DNA of 21,200 bases from a virus: IMG/VR virus record IMGVR_UViG_3300007229_000119, positions 1 through 21,200 of that record, one strand, 5' to 3'. The notes beneath the pieces were generated by a model that had not been told where the DNA came from, searched no databases, and was given only the letters and a program-made list of their open reading frames with translations. Below, one piece after another: positions 5,896-13,246 of the stretch; the first letter of the stretch is position 1; every line of letters begins with the position of its first letter. The translations under genes and the position numbers were made by a program.

Positions 5896-6798
5896 ATGGC
5901 TATGAATAGAGCACAATTTGCGAAAATGCTCGAGCCAGGATTGAACACCCTGTTCGGTCTTGAATATGCTTCTTACCCAGCTGAATATGAAGCTGTGTTT
6001 GAATCAAATAGCTCAAATAAAGCATTTGAAGAAGATGTTTTGTTGACAGGCTTCGGTGCTGCTCCAACTAAAGATGAAGGTGCGTCTGTTTCTTATGACT
6101 CAGCTTCTCAGCAGTGGACAGCTCGTTACCAACATGAGACAATCGCTTTGGCATTCTCAATTACTGAGGAAGCTGAAGAAGATGGTCTTTATGGGTCAAT
6201 TGCTTCTCGTTACACAAAAGCACTAGCACGCTCAATGGCCTCTACTAAAGAGATCAAGGCTGCTAATGTTCTTAACACTGCGACAAGTGCATCGGGTGGT
6301 GATGGTGTTTCACTATTAAATACAGCCCACCCAACACAGAATGGCACCCAGAGTAACACACTTGCTACTGCTGCTGATCTGTCTGAGACTTCATTGGAGT
6401 CAATCCTTATCAACATTGCTGACATGAAAGATGATCGTGGTCTGCGGATTGCTGCTCAAGGGACAATGCTTATTATCCCAACAGCATACACATTCGTAGC
6501 AGAGCGTCTTCTTGAGTCTCAGCTGAGAACAGGAACAGCTGACAATGACATCAACGCTATTAAGTCTGGCGGCTATCTGCCTCAGGGTTATCACGTGATG
6601 CGTCGCCTGACTGATTCAGATGCATTCTTCGTTAAGACGGATGTTCCTGATGGTCTTAAGATGTTCCAGCGTTCACCTATGAAAAAAGGTGTTGAAGGTG
6701 ATTTCGAAACTGGTAATGTTCGCTACAAAGTTCGTGAGCGTTACAGCTTCGGAGCAACTGATTGGCGCGGAATCTTCGGCACAGAAGGTGCTGCATAA
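5896..6798 (+). CDS. Major capsid protein, HK97 fold, Mu gpT-like, 300 aa
   Basis: This is the main shell protein. The length (300 aa), acidic N-terminal half and position after scaffold and co-chaperonin fit. Similarity to the Mu gpT-type HK97-fold family is seen as: IALAFSITEEAEEDGLYG in the N-arm/E-loop region (about 79-96); LLNTAHPTQNGTQSNT at about 137-152, like the 'HP...G...N' segment of gpT; an ESILINIADMKDDRGL helix at about 167-182; AQGTMLIIPTAYTF, a strand of the P-domain; and a C-terminal VRERYSFGATDWRGIFG. No cross-linking Lys/Asn pair or fused protease can be claimed. AGGAGGG 8 nt upstream and a terminator-like hairpin downstream suggest a highly expressed, separately controlled transcript end. 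The product should need GroEL/co-chaperonin help, explaining gene 3491. Confidence 0.85.
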   Translation: MAMNRAQFAKMLEPGLNTLFGLEYASYPAEYEAVFESNSSNKAFEEDVLLTGFGAAPTKDEGASVSYDSASQQWTARYQHETIALAFSITEEAEEDGLYGSIASRYTKALARSMASTKEIKAANVLNTATSASGGDGVSLLNTAHPTQNGTQSNTLATAADLSETSLESILINIADMKDDRGLRIAAQGTMLIIPTAYTFVAERLLESQLRTGTADNDINAIKSGGYLPQGYHVMRRLTDSDAFFVKTDVPDGLKMFQRSPMKKGVEGDFETGNVRYKVRERYSFGATDWRGIFGTEGAA

Positions 6799-6806
6799 AA
6801 TAATAT

Positions 6807-6838
6807 GGGGGAAGGCAAAAGTCTTCCTCCTAACTTTT
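6807..6838 (+). terminator. Terminator-like hairpin after major capsid gene
   Basis: GGGGGAAG at 6807-6814 pairs with CTTCCTCC at 6823-6830 (8 bp, one G-U) over an 8-nt loop, 9 nt after the capsid stop codon. It is followed by TAACTTTT, a modest T-rich tract. This is the best intrinsic-terminator candidate in the window and may cut or lower transcription into downstream genes. Confidence 0.6.
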
Positions 6839-6887
6839 CCTGACAACTCCATCGGGGGGTTGACACTAGCCACGACAGGAGATCCAA

Positions 6888-7436
6888 ATGGCTAATACTA
6901 CTTTCACTGGACCAGTGCGTTCAGAAAACGGATTCACAGTTGTTTCCAAAGATGCAACATCTGGTGCTATCACTGATGTAGCTTCAATAGCTTCTACAGG
7001 CATTGTAACAAATAAATATGTAAAGCATGTTGGCTTTGCCACTGGTGTTACTGTTAACACAACTGCAGGTGACAGCCCAACCATTGGTGAGTTTACTCAG
7101 CCAGCAAACACAATCATCACAAACATTAAGATATTTTGTGACACGGCTCCCGTCATTGGAACTGGTGACATTGGTTATGAAGTTGGTACATCCTCTTCGG
7201 GCGCACAAATTGTTGCGGCAATTGCAGACGAAATCCTAGATGGCGGTACAACAGTTGTCGTTGGAAACGTAACAACTACTACCTTGGTTGCTACTACTCA
7301 AAACGCCGCCACAGCCCCTATCTCTGCTCAGTATGCTTCAGCAGAGCGTACAATTTACTGTAATGTTACTAACACAGTGGATGCTACGACAGCGGGTTCG
7401 TTTACGTTCATCGTTGAGTACGTTCAAATTGCATAA
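6888..7436 (+). CDS. Beta-rich virion protein, 182 aa
   Basis: ATG 6888 follows CAGGAG at 6876-6881 with a 6-nt spacer, after an 89-nt gap holding the hairpin. The protein has almost no Lys/Arg after the start and is dominated by Thr, Ala, Val and Gly in alternating strands. It contains a TFTGPVRSENGFTV opening and ends in FTFIVEYVQIA. This looks like a beta-sandwich decoration or head fibre protein downstream of the capsid gene. No catalytic site, Cys pair or membrane helix was seen. Its separate ribosome-binding site and flanking hairpins on both sides suggest independent dosage control. Function is inferred from position and composition only. Confidence 0.7.
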   Translation: MANTTFTGPVRSENGFTVVSKDATSGAITDVASIASTGIVTNKYVKHVGFATGVTVNTTAGDSPTIGEFTQPANTIITNIKIFCDTAPVIGTGDIGYEVGTSSSGAQIVAAIADEILDGGTTVVVGNVTTTTLVATTQNAATAPISAQYASAERTIYCNVTNTVDATTAGSFTFIVEYVQIA

Positions 7437-7439
7437 ACT

Positions 7440-7460
7440 GGTGGGGCTGTGTGCCCCATC
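7440..7460 (+). terminator. Stable stem-loop between two virion genes
   Basis: GGTGGGGC at 7440-7447 pairs with GCCCCATC at 7453-7460 (8 bp, one G-U) with a 5-nt loop TGTGT, 3 nt after a stop codon. ATAACTTAGGAG follows, so there is no proper T-run; the ribosome-binding site of the next gene begins within 10 nt. It may be a weak terminator or an mRNA-end stabiliser. Confidence 0.5.
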
Positions 7461-7478
7461 ATAACTTAGGAGTGCAGA

Positions 7479-7892
7479 ATGGCTGATATAACAACCACAA
7501 CCAAAATATCTGAAAACACTCAAGAGGTCGTTTTTGCTTTCCAATATCAATATGTTGATGGTGGAAATGAAAGTGCTGTCAGCAAAATTGATGTCTCTGG
7601 GCTTTTGACCAATGCAGCAGGGGAAACCTGCACAGGCATAAGGATAATTGAGTGTTGGTGGGTTATCAATGCAATGACTGTTGAGGTTCTTGCAGACGCA
7701 GACGTTGACATAATTGTCCTTCACCTTGACGAAGGCCAGTCTGGATATCAAGACTTTTCTAGATTTGGCGGATTGCCAACAAGCTCATCATATGGTGCCA
7801 ATGGAACAGGTGATATAAAATTCACAACAACTGGTGCTGGAGCTGCGGGGGATTCATATCAAATTGTTATCAGAGCGAGCAAGCAGTATTAA
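7479..7892 (+). CDS. Virion protein, 137 aa, probable beta-sandwich
   Basis: ATG 7479 follows TTAGGAG (7466-7472). The sequence starts with EVVFAFQYQYVDGGNESAVS, followed by KIDVSGL, and includes a Trp/Cys strand (GIRIIECWWVINAMTVEVLA). It then has IIVLHLDEGQSGYQDFSRFG and ends with a strand IVIRASKQY. I recall the 'VFAFQY.YVDGG.ESAVSKI' opening from marine phage structural genes. It is likely a small head- or neck-associated protein, given that an adaptor gene follows with a one-base overlap. No enzyme motif is visible. It could be a head-decoration, neck or head-closure component. Confidence 0.7.
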   Translation: MADITTTTKISENTQEVVFAFQYQYVDGGNESAVSKIDVSGLLTNAAGETCTGIRIIECWWVINAMTVEVLADADVDIIVLHLDEGQSGYQDFSRFGGLPTSSSYGANGTGDIKFTTTGAGAAGDSYQIVIRASKQY

Positions 7893-8590
7893 TGGCAACT
7901 TCAGGAACAGTAGTTTTCAGGCCAAGTGTTGAAGAGATAATAGCAGAAGCATTTGAGCGTTGCGGTATTGATCCCCAAACAAGGACAGGGGATCATGCCG
8001 TTTCTGCGCGCAGAAGCCTTAATCTTTTATTTTCTGAATGGGCAAACAGAGGAATAAATTATTGGGCACTCAGCTCTGGCACTCTTAATCTTAGCTCAGG
8101 GACAGCTGTTTACAATTTGCCAGCAGGAGTTATAGATCTGATGGACGTTGTTATAAACAACTCTGCTAGTTCATCTCAGTCAGATACCATAGTTAATAAA
8201 ATAACAATATCTGAATATAACCAGATACCCAATAAAACATCCTCAGGCAGACCAAGCCAATACATGATTGATAAAGGTCTTCAGTCAGGATCAAATAACA
8301 TATCTAAAATTTATGTTTGGCAAGTCCCTAATATAAGCACATATGTCCTTCAGTATTGGTCAATGAATCAGCTTGAAGATATAACAGCTTCAAATCAAGA
8401 CACAGACATTCCTTATACATGGAGTGAATGTATTTGTGCAGGCTTGGCGAGCAAGCTCTCCGTCAAATACTCGACAGATCGGTTTCAACTTTTAAATGAG
8501 CTTTATGAAAGAGCATTTAATTTCGCAGCAGCATCAGATAATGATGGCGTAAGCTTGAGGGTTCAACCCACAGCGTTGAATTTGGTTTAA
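7892..8590 (+). CDS. Head-to-tail adaptor, P22 gp4-like (copy 1), 232 aa
   Basis: Adaptors bind below the portal ring and join it to the tail. The order of elements fits the P22 gp4-type tail accessory family. A helical N-terminal half comes first (SVEEIIAEAFERCGID, then HAVSARRSLNLLFSEWANRG). The TAVYNLPAGVIDLMDVVI strand segment at about 71-88 is next, followed by GRPSQYMID and KIYVWQVPN beta segments. A second helical part (SECICAGLASKLSVKYS, then LLNELYERAF) closes it. Starts with a one-base overlap to the previous gene (TAATG) and ends with the same overlap to the next. No membrane helix. The family assignment is from pattern recognition, and the gene at 9562 shares the plan. Confidence 0.65.
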   Translation: MATSGTVVFRPSVEEIIAEAFERCGIDPQTRTGDHAVSARRSLNLLFSEWANRGINYWALSSGTLNLSSGTAVYNLPAGVIDLMDVVINNSASSSQSDTIVNKITISEYNQIPNKTSSGRPSQYMIDKGLQSGSNNISKIYVWQVPNISTYVLQYWSMNQLEDITASNQDTDIPYTWSECICAGLASKLSVKYSTDRFQLLNELYERAFNFAAASDNDGVSLRVQPTALNLV

Positions 8591-9561
8591 TGGCGAAATA
8601 TGCATCAGGAAAAAAATCATCAGCGATAAGTGACAGGTCTGGCTTTAAAATAAAGTACACAGACCTTAAAACTACTTGGGATGGGTTGCGTGTTGAAAAA
8701 GAAGAGTGGGAGCCGAAGCACCCTCAGTTAACCCCAGCCAAAAATGTTTTTGATGCAACAGCGTTGAGAAACCCAAGGCCTGATGGTGACCCTGATAATG
8801 TAAAGTTTTTTGTAGGTTTTAATTACGACCCTTTCCTTGATGTTAGGGAGAGGCCACCCATTGGAATAGCAGGACTTGGTCAAATTGGCAGGGTTGAAGC
8901 TAGGTTTATAATTGGTGCTTCAGCAACAGGGGTTGCAGGAACAAGTGCTTTAGGAACTTTTGGCTTAACTATAAATCAGACACTATCTCAGATAGGGCTT
9001 CAGGCACTTGGTTTTGTAGCTGGGTCAGCAACTGGCACTACAACTTTCGAAATAACTGTTGTAAATCCTGGCTCAGGAAATGTTTATGCAATAGACGCCA
9101 GCAACCAAGCAACACTTACACTTTACGAAGGAAACACTTATTACTTTGATCAATCAGATAGCAGCAACAGCGGTCATCCGTTAAGGTTCAGCACTACTTC
9201 AGACGGAACTCATGCTAGCGGATCAGAGTATACAACAGGTGTAACAACAAGCGGAACTCCAGGAGAATCAGACGCATATACTCAAATTGTTGTTGCTTCA
9301 GGAGCCCCGACGCTATATTACTATTGTACAAATCACAGCGGTATGGGTGGAACATCAAACACACCATCGCCAATAACACAAGTTCCAACAGCTAAACAAG
9401 TTAATGCTGGCGTCGCAGGAACTGGTGCCATTGGCGATCAGGCTGCTCAAGGAAGCCCATCAAATGCTGGCGTCGCAGGAACAGGCGGCGTAGGAACTGT
9501 TTCGGTAGTTCTAAGTGGCTGGGGTCTTGGTGGCTGGGGAAGTGGAACATGGGGTAATTAA
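8590..9561 (+). CDS. Virion protein with cupredoxin-like domain and WG-rich tail, 323 aa
   Basis: ATG 8590 overlaps the previous stop. Residues 1-85 are basic then mixed (FVGFNYDPFLDVRERPP). Residues about 90-130 hold degenerate 'VAGTxxxGtfG'-type repeats. Residues about 148-258 form a cupredoxin-like domain, with strands LTLYEGNTYYFD and GHPLRFS. The His196, Cys246, His249 and Met252 in GHP and YYYCTNHSGMGG match the four ligands of a type-1 copper site (C-x2-H-x2-M here). The end repeats NAGVAGTG and finishes in SGWGLGGWGSGTWG. I recall similar motifs in marine cyanophage virion proteins. It could be a neck or tail fibre-type structure. Copper binding is not shown by sequence alone. Confidence 0.65.
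   Translation: MAKYASGKKSSAISDRSGFKIKYTDLKTTWDGLRVEKEEWEPKHPQLTPAKNVFDATALRNPRPDGDPDNVKFFVGFNYDPFLDVRERPPIGIAGLGQIGRVEARFIIGASATGVAGTSALGTFGLTINQTLSQIGLQALGFVAGSATGTTTFEITVVNPGSGNVYAIDASNQATLTLYEGNTYYFDQSDSSNSGHPLRFSTTSDGTHASGSEYTTGVTTSGTPGESDAYTQIVVASGAPTLYYYCTNHSGMGGTSNTPSPITQVPTAKQVNAGVAGTGAIGDQAAQGSPSNAGVAGTGGVGTVSVVLSGWGLGGWGSGTWGN
9403..9482 (+). repeat. Direct repeat encoding NAGVAGT
   Basis: AATGCTGGCGTCGCAGGAAC occurs identically at 9403-9422 and 9463-9482, in the same frame, encoding NAGVAGT(G). The 60-nt spacing is a multiple of three, so copies add or remove a protein unit without shifting frame. Confidence 0.8.
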
Positions 9562-10185
9562 ATGAACTATACAACTTTGGTATCTAATATTAAAAATTTC
9601 ATGGAAGATGATTCTTCTGAGTTTGATTCGTCTATTAATGAAATAATAGCTCAAGCTGAAGAAATGATATTTCAAAGACTTCCTAGCTTGCCTTGTTTCA
9701 GATCATCAGCAACAGGAACTTTGGTTGTTGGAACTGCTGATTATGTAATACCATCAGCAAGAATGATAAGACAACTCTCTGTAACAGCTTCAAGCTCTGT
9801 TTCTTTTCTTGATCACAGGGTAGATTCTTATATTCGTGACTATTGGCCAAATGCAACACTTACAGGAACACCAGAGTTTTACAGCACAAAGTTGGCAGGG
9901 ACTGCTGGTATAACTGTAACTTTGGCACCAACACCATCTGCTACTTTAAGTTATCAAGCTGACATAGTAGCCCCAGAAACAGGATTATCTACAGGTAATG
10001 CAAACAGTTGGATCGGCGATAACGCTGAAGCTGTTTTGCTTGCTGCAGCACTTTATGAAAGTTCTGCTTTCCTTAAAGCTCAAGAAACGCTAAGTTTATA
10101 CAAGGCTCAGTTTGATGAAGCTGTTGCATTGTTCCAGCAGGAGATGGGCAGAAACTACACAGCCGAATATAATGGAGGCATTTAA
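9562..10185 (+). CDS. Adaptor-like virion protein (copy 2), 207 aa
   Basis: ATG 9562 directly abuts the preceding stop TAA. The product has an acidic helical start (NIKNFMEDDSSEFDSSINEI, then IIAQAEEMIFQRLPSLPCF) and a beta part around 55-135 (TADYVIPSARMIRQLSVTA, then EFYSTKLAG and ITVTLAPTPSATLSYQADIV). A helical end follows (NAEAVLLAAALYESSAFLK, then FDEAVALFQQEMGRN). This helix-beta-helix plan resembles tailed-phage adaptor proteins and the gene at 7892. Two adaptor-like genes with three kilobases between their ends may form successive rings of the neck, as in other short-tailed phages, or one may be a tail-tube-like component. No membrane helix or enzyme motif. Confidence 0.6.
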   Translation: MNYTTLVSNIKNFMEDDSSEFDSSINEIIAQAEEMIFQRLPSLPCFRSSATGTLVVGTADYVIPSARMIRQLSVTASSSVSFLDHRVDSYIRDYWPNATLTGTPEFYSTKLAGTAGITVTLAPTPSATLSYQADIVAPETGLSTGNANSWIGDNAEAVLLAAALYESSAFLKAQETLSLYKAQFDEAVALFQQEMGRNYTAEYNGGI

Positions 10186-10601
10186 TGGCTATATCACAAG
10201 CAATGTGTACATCGTTCAAAGCTGAAATATTGGATGAACAACACGACCTAGCAGCAGATACTTTAAAAATTGCACTTTATACAAGCTCTGCAAGTTTGGG
10301 TGCAACAACTACTGCATATGCAACAACCAACGAAGTAAGTGGTTCGGGGTATACTGCTGGGGGCGAAGCTCTGGCAAATAAAACAGTTTCAACAAGTGGC
10401 ACCACAGCGTACTTTGATTGCGATGATCCCACTTGGACAAGTGCTTCTTTTACAGCCAGAGGTGCTTTGATATATAATGACACCAATGGCGACAAAGCGA
10501 TAGCTGTTTTAGATTTCGGAGGAGACTTTGCAGTTTCATCAGGAACGTTTCAAATAGTTTTCCCTGCAGCTGGGGCGAATGCGATTATAAGGATAGCATA
10601 A
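10185..10601 (+). CDS. Small virion protein, 138 aa
   Basis: ATG 10185 overlaps the preceding TAA; GGAGG lies 7 nt upstream. The protein starts MAISQAMCTSFKAEILDEQH and has a strand DTLKIALYTSSASLG. A Gly/Ser/Thr-rich beta region follows with YFDCDDPTWTSASFTARGAL and YNDTNGDKAIAVLDFGGDFA. This opening is one I associate with marine phage virion proteins annotated only as structural or hypothetical. The lack of charged clusters, the beta pattern and the position just before the tail fibre suggest a tail-fibre attachment, decoration or head protein. No catalytic or metal site is clear. The two Cys (8 and about 86) are probably not a disulphide pair in the cytoplasm. Confidence 0.65.
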   Translation: MAISQAMCTSFKAEILDEQHDLAADTLKIALYTSSASLGATTTAYATTNEVSGSGYTAGGEALANKTVSTSGTTAYFDCDDPTWTSASFTARGALIYNDTNGDKAIAVLDFGGDFAVSSGTFQIVFPAAGANAIIRIA

Positions 10602-10602
10602 A

Positions 10603-11931
10603 ATGACGAGCACCTATGTAAACGATCTTAGATTAAATGAGCTGGGTACTGGGGATGGTTCGGGTACTTGGGGAACAACAACAAATACCAATCTTGAGTT
10701 AATAGGAGAAGCATTAAGTTTTGGCACAGAAGGCATAACAACAAATGCCGATACTCATACTACCACAGTAGCAGATGGTGCGAGTGATGCTGGCAGAGCT
10801 ATGTATATAAAGTATACTGGGACTTTAGATAGTGCTTGCACAATAACAATTGGCCCAAACACAATGAGTCGTGTTCACTTTATTGAGAATGGCACATCAG
10901 GTTCTCAAAATATAATTATCAGCCAAGGTTCTGGCGCGAACATAACAATACCTCCTGGAGATGTTAAGGTAGTTTATCTTGATGGCGCAGGTTCTGGTGC
11001 AGCAGTTGTTGATGCTTTTGCATCTTTAAATGTTGTAGATTTAAAAGTTCAAGATGATTTAACTCTTAGCTCAGATAGCGCAGTCGTATCATTTGGTGTT
11101 GATGGTGATACTACACTTACGCACACTGACGGAACTGGTCTGACTTTAAACAGCACAAACAAACTTTGTTTTAATGATGCGAGTCAATTTATACAAGGTG
11201 CGAGTGCAACTGTTTTAGATATTGCAGCCACAGATACTATAGAGTTAACTGCGACTACGACTGCCATTGTTGGCAATCAAACTGTTTCCGGAACACTAGT
11301 GCCGAGTGGCGTACTAACCGCTAACGCAGGTGTTGTTGTAGATACCATGACCCTTGACGCAGCCACCCTTACAGCCACGGGTGATTTTACTGCTAGCATT
11401 GCTGGCACAGTGCTATTTGATGCTGCTGGCGATATTGTTCTTGATGCTGCGGGAGATGATATACTATTAAAATCTGGCGGTACTCACGAGGGTAATATAA
11501 ATCTTGCAAGTAGCAACTTAACAATTAAATCAATCGTTTCTGATAAAGATATTATTTTTCAAGGAAATGACGGTGGTTCTGCAATAACAGCCCTCACCCT
11601 TGATATGTCTGCGGCAGGTGCGGCAACATTCAATAACGATGTTACTGCATTCTCTGATAAACGATTGAAGACTGATGTAACAGATATAGAAAATGCTCTT
11701 GAGAAAGTACAGCAGATGCAGGGCGTTTATTACAGAAGAAATGACGTAGAAAATGCCAAGATGCAAGTTGGTGTCCTCGCACAGGACATGGAAAAAATAC
11801 TACCTGAAGTAGTCCTGACTGCTGATGATGAGATGCAGACTAAGTCGGTTGACTATGGAAAGATAACATCTGTTCTAATTGAAGCAGTCAAAGAACTTTC
11901 AGCAAAAGTTAAGGAACTAGAAGGGAAGTAA
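10603..11931 (+). CDS. Tail fibre with C-terminal S74 intramolecular chaperone, 442 aa
   Basis: Starts at ATG 10603, 1 nt after the preceding stop. Residues 1-60 are an N-terminal segment with GDGSGTWG (17-24) followed by NTNLELIGEALSFG, a motif found at the start of many marine phage fibres. Residues about 60-345 form a repetitive beta fibre rich in Thr, Ala and Asp (for example DTLTLSSDS-like and LDAAGDIVLDAAG). The C-terminus has FSDKRLKTDVTDIENALEKV from about Ser351 on and QVGVLAQDMEKILPEVV, hallmarks of the peptidase S74/endosialidase chaperone domain. This domain trimerises the fibre and normally cuts itself off before the Ser of the S-D-x-R motif (here Ser351). A DYGKITSVLIEAVKEL helix closes it. 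The fibre should bind the host or be a base for the glycine-rich adhesin next door. Confidence 0.8.
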   Translation: MTSTYVNDLRLNELGTGDGSGTWGTTTNTNLELIGEALSFGTEGITTNADTHTTTVADGASDAGRAMYIKYTGTLDSACTITIGPNTMSRVHFIENGTSGSQNIIISQGSGANITIPPGDVKVVYLDGAGSGAAVVDAFASLNVVDLKVQDDLTLSSDSAVVSFGVDGDTTLTHTDGTGLTLNSTNKLCFNDASQFIQGASATVLDIAATDTIELTATTTAIVGNQTVSGTLVPSGVLTANAGVVVDTMTLDAATLTATGDFTASIAGTVLFDAAGDIVLDAAGDDILLKSGGTHEGNINLASSNLTIKSIVSDKDIIFQGNDGGSAITALTLDMSAAGAATFNNDVTAFSDKRLKTDVTDIENALEKVQQMQGVYYRRNDVENAKMQVGVLAQDMEKILPEVVLTADDEMQTKSVDYGKITSVLIEAVKELSAKVKELEGK

Positions 11932-11934
11932 AAT

Positions 11935-12876
11935 ATGACACTACCATCAGAAGGCAACCCAATATCTTTACAGCAAGTAAACGTAGAACTTAGCAACACA
12001 GCAACAGCCGCGATTAATATGGGTAGTTCTGATGTTCGTGGTTTATTTGGTATTGCTTCTGGTGCTATTGATATGTCTGATGGGTATGGTAAAGCTTCTT
12101 TCAGCGCGACAGGTGGAACAATTACTACATCTGGTAGTTACACAATTCACACATTTACGTCTTCTGGAACTTTCGCTGTAAGTGGCTCTAAGTCAGCGGA
12201 TTATATTGTTGTTGCTGGTGGCGGTGGTGGCGGTGGTGTTTACGCAGGTGGTGGCGGTGCTGGCGGATATCTAGATGGCTCTTTAACTTTAAGCACATCA
12301 AATTACACAGTTACTATTGGTGGTGGCGGTGCTGGTAATAACAACGCAAACGGCGGAGTAGGTGTATCTTCTGTCTTTGGCGCTGTTAGCACTGTAGGTG
12401 GTGGATTTGGTCGAAATGATAACGGAGCAGGTGGTAATGGTGGTTCTGGTGGTGGCTCCTGTAATGGCGCGGCCGCTGGTTCTGGAACTTCTGGTCAAGG
12501 TAACAATGGTGGCGTAGGACCATCAACAGGCATTGCCGGAACTGCCACAGGTGGTGGCGGTGGTGGTAAAGGCGCAGTTGGTTCCAATGGCTCTCCGAAT
12601 AATCCTGGAAATGGTGGCGCAGGTTTAGCATCTTCAATAAACGGAAGTTCAGTAACAAGAGCAGGTGGCGGTGGCGGTGGCTCTGGCACCAATGGCCCAA
12701 GTAGTGGTGGTATAGGCGGTTCAGGCGGAGGCGGCACAGGCGGTCGTTCTGCTGGCGCAAATGGTAGTGCTGCAACTGTCAATACAGGTAGTGGCGGCGG
12801 AGGCGGTTCTGCACCAACAACCACAAGAGGTGGTGCTGGAGGTTCTGGCATCGTTATTATACGCTACCTCACTTAA
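11935..12876 (+). CDS. Glycine-rich tail-fibre/adhesin-like protein, 313 aa
   Basis: ATG 11935 lies 3 nt after the fibre stop; AAGGGAAG upstream is a fair ribosome-binding site. Residues 1-60 contain LPSEGNPISLQQVNVELSNT and MSDGYGKASF, a short fibre-anchor motif I recall from marine phage adhesins. From residue about 84 the sequence is over half Gly (long GGGGGG runs interleaved with Ala, Asn and Ser). The last strand SGIVIIRYLT ends the domain. The composition resembles glycine-rich adhesins of T4-like phage fibre tips (gp38-like) and glycine-rich repeat domains. It probably forms a polyglycine-helix-type sandwich displaying variable receptor-binding loops. Receptor and partner are not known; likely partner is the fibre at 10603. 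Confidence 0.7.
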   Translation: MTLPSEGNPISLQQVNVELSNTATAAINMGSSDVRGLFGIASGAIDMSDGYGKASFSATGGTITTSGSYTIHTFTSSGTFAVSGSKSADYIVVAGGGGGGGVYAGGGGAGGYLDGSLTLSTSNYTVTIGGGGAGNNNANGGVGVSSVFGAVSTVGGGFGRNDNGAGGNGGSGGGSCNGAAAGSGTSGQGNNGGVGPSTGIAGTATGGGGGGKGAVGSNGSPNNPGNGGAGLASSINGSSVTRAGGGGGGSGTNGPSSGGIGGSGGGGTGGRSAGANGSAATVNTGSGGGGGSAPTTTRGGAGGSGIVIIRYLT

Positions 12877-12892
12877 TTTATGGAATTGTCAA

Positions 12893-13246
12893 ATGGCACA
12901 CTATGCAAAAATAAATGAAGGTATTGTTGAAAGTGTAATAGTCGCTGAAGCAGATTATATCGAAACACTTGAAGGCACTTGGATACAAACATCTTATAAC
13001 ACCTATGGGGGTGTTCACTCTGGTGGTGGAACTCCTTTGCGTAAAAATTACGCAGGTATCGGTTATGTATATGATTCTGGAAGAGATGCGTTCTATCAAT
13101 CTCAGCCTTATGCAAGCTGGACTTTGAATGAAAGCAGTTGTTTGTGGGAGCCACCAATCGCATATCCTGAAGTCTCAGAGCAACAATTTGAGTGGGATGA
13201 AGATGCTTACCAAGCAGATAATAACTCTGGATGGGTACCTTTTTAA
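12893..13246 (+). CDS. Small tail-fibre accessory protein, 117 aa
   Basis: ATG 12893 is chosen over an upstream in-frame ATG at 12761 that lies inside the glycine-rich gene. It lies 16 nt after that gene, with GGA at 12882. The protein reads MAHYAKINEGIVESVIVAEA, then GTWIQTSYNTYGGVH, LRKNYAGIGYVYD and ends DNNSGWVPF. This pattern ('MAHYAKI...IV..V.V.....', 'NYA.IG..YD...DAF') is familiar from marine phage genomes, where such genes follow tail fibres. It is acidic, Trp- and Tyr-rich, and has no membrane segments. A role as fibre-tip or tail assembly protein is plausible from position. No function has been established to my knowledge. Confidence 0.75.
   Translation: MAHYAKINEGIVESVIVAEADYIETLEGTWIQTSYNTYGGVHSGGGTPLRKNYAGIGYVYDSGRDAFYQSQPYASWTLNESSCLWEPPIAYPEVSEQQFEWDEDAYQADNNSGWVPF

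Noticed and set aside
6860-6865. TTGACA, a perfect -35-like hexamer upstream of gene 6888
   Set aside because: No -10-like hexamer lies 16-18 nt downstream; the sequence there is the ribosome-binding site and start codon, so it is not a credible sigma-70 promoter.
12386-12775. His/Arg/Leu-rich minus-strand ORF of 129 codons
   Set aside because: Another frame shadow of the same low-complexity region; no support from context.
12495-12851. Pro-rich minus-strand ORF opposite the glycine-rich gene
   Set aside because: GGN codons read backwards give Pro/Thr; it is a shadow of the glycine-rich coding sequence with no ribosome-binding site or neighbours on that strand.
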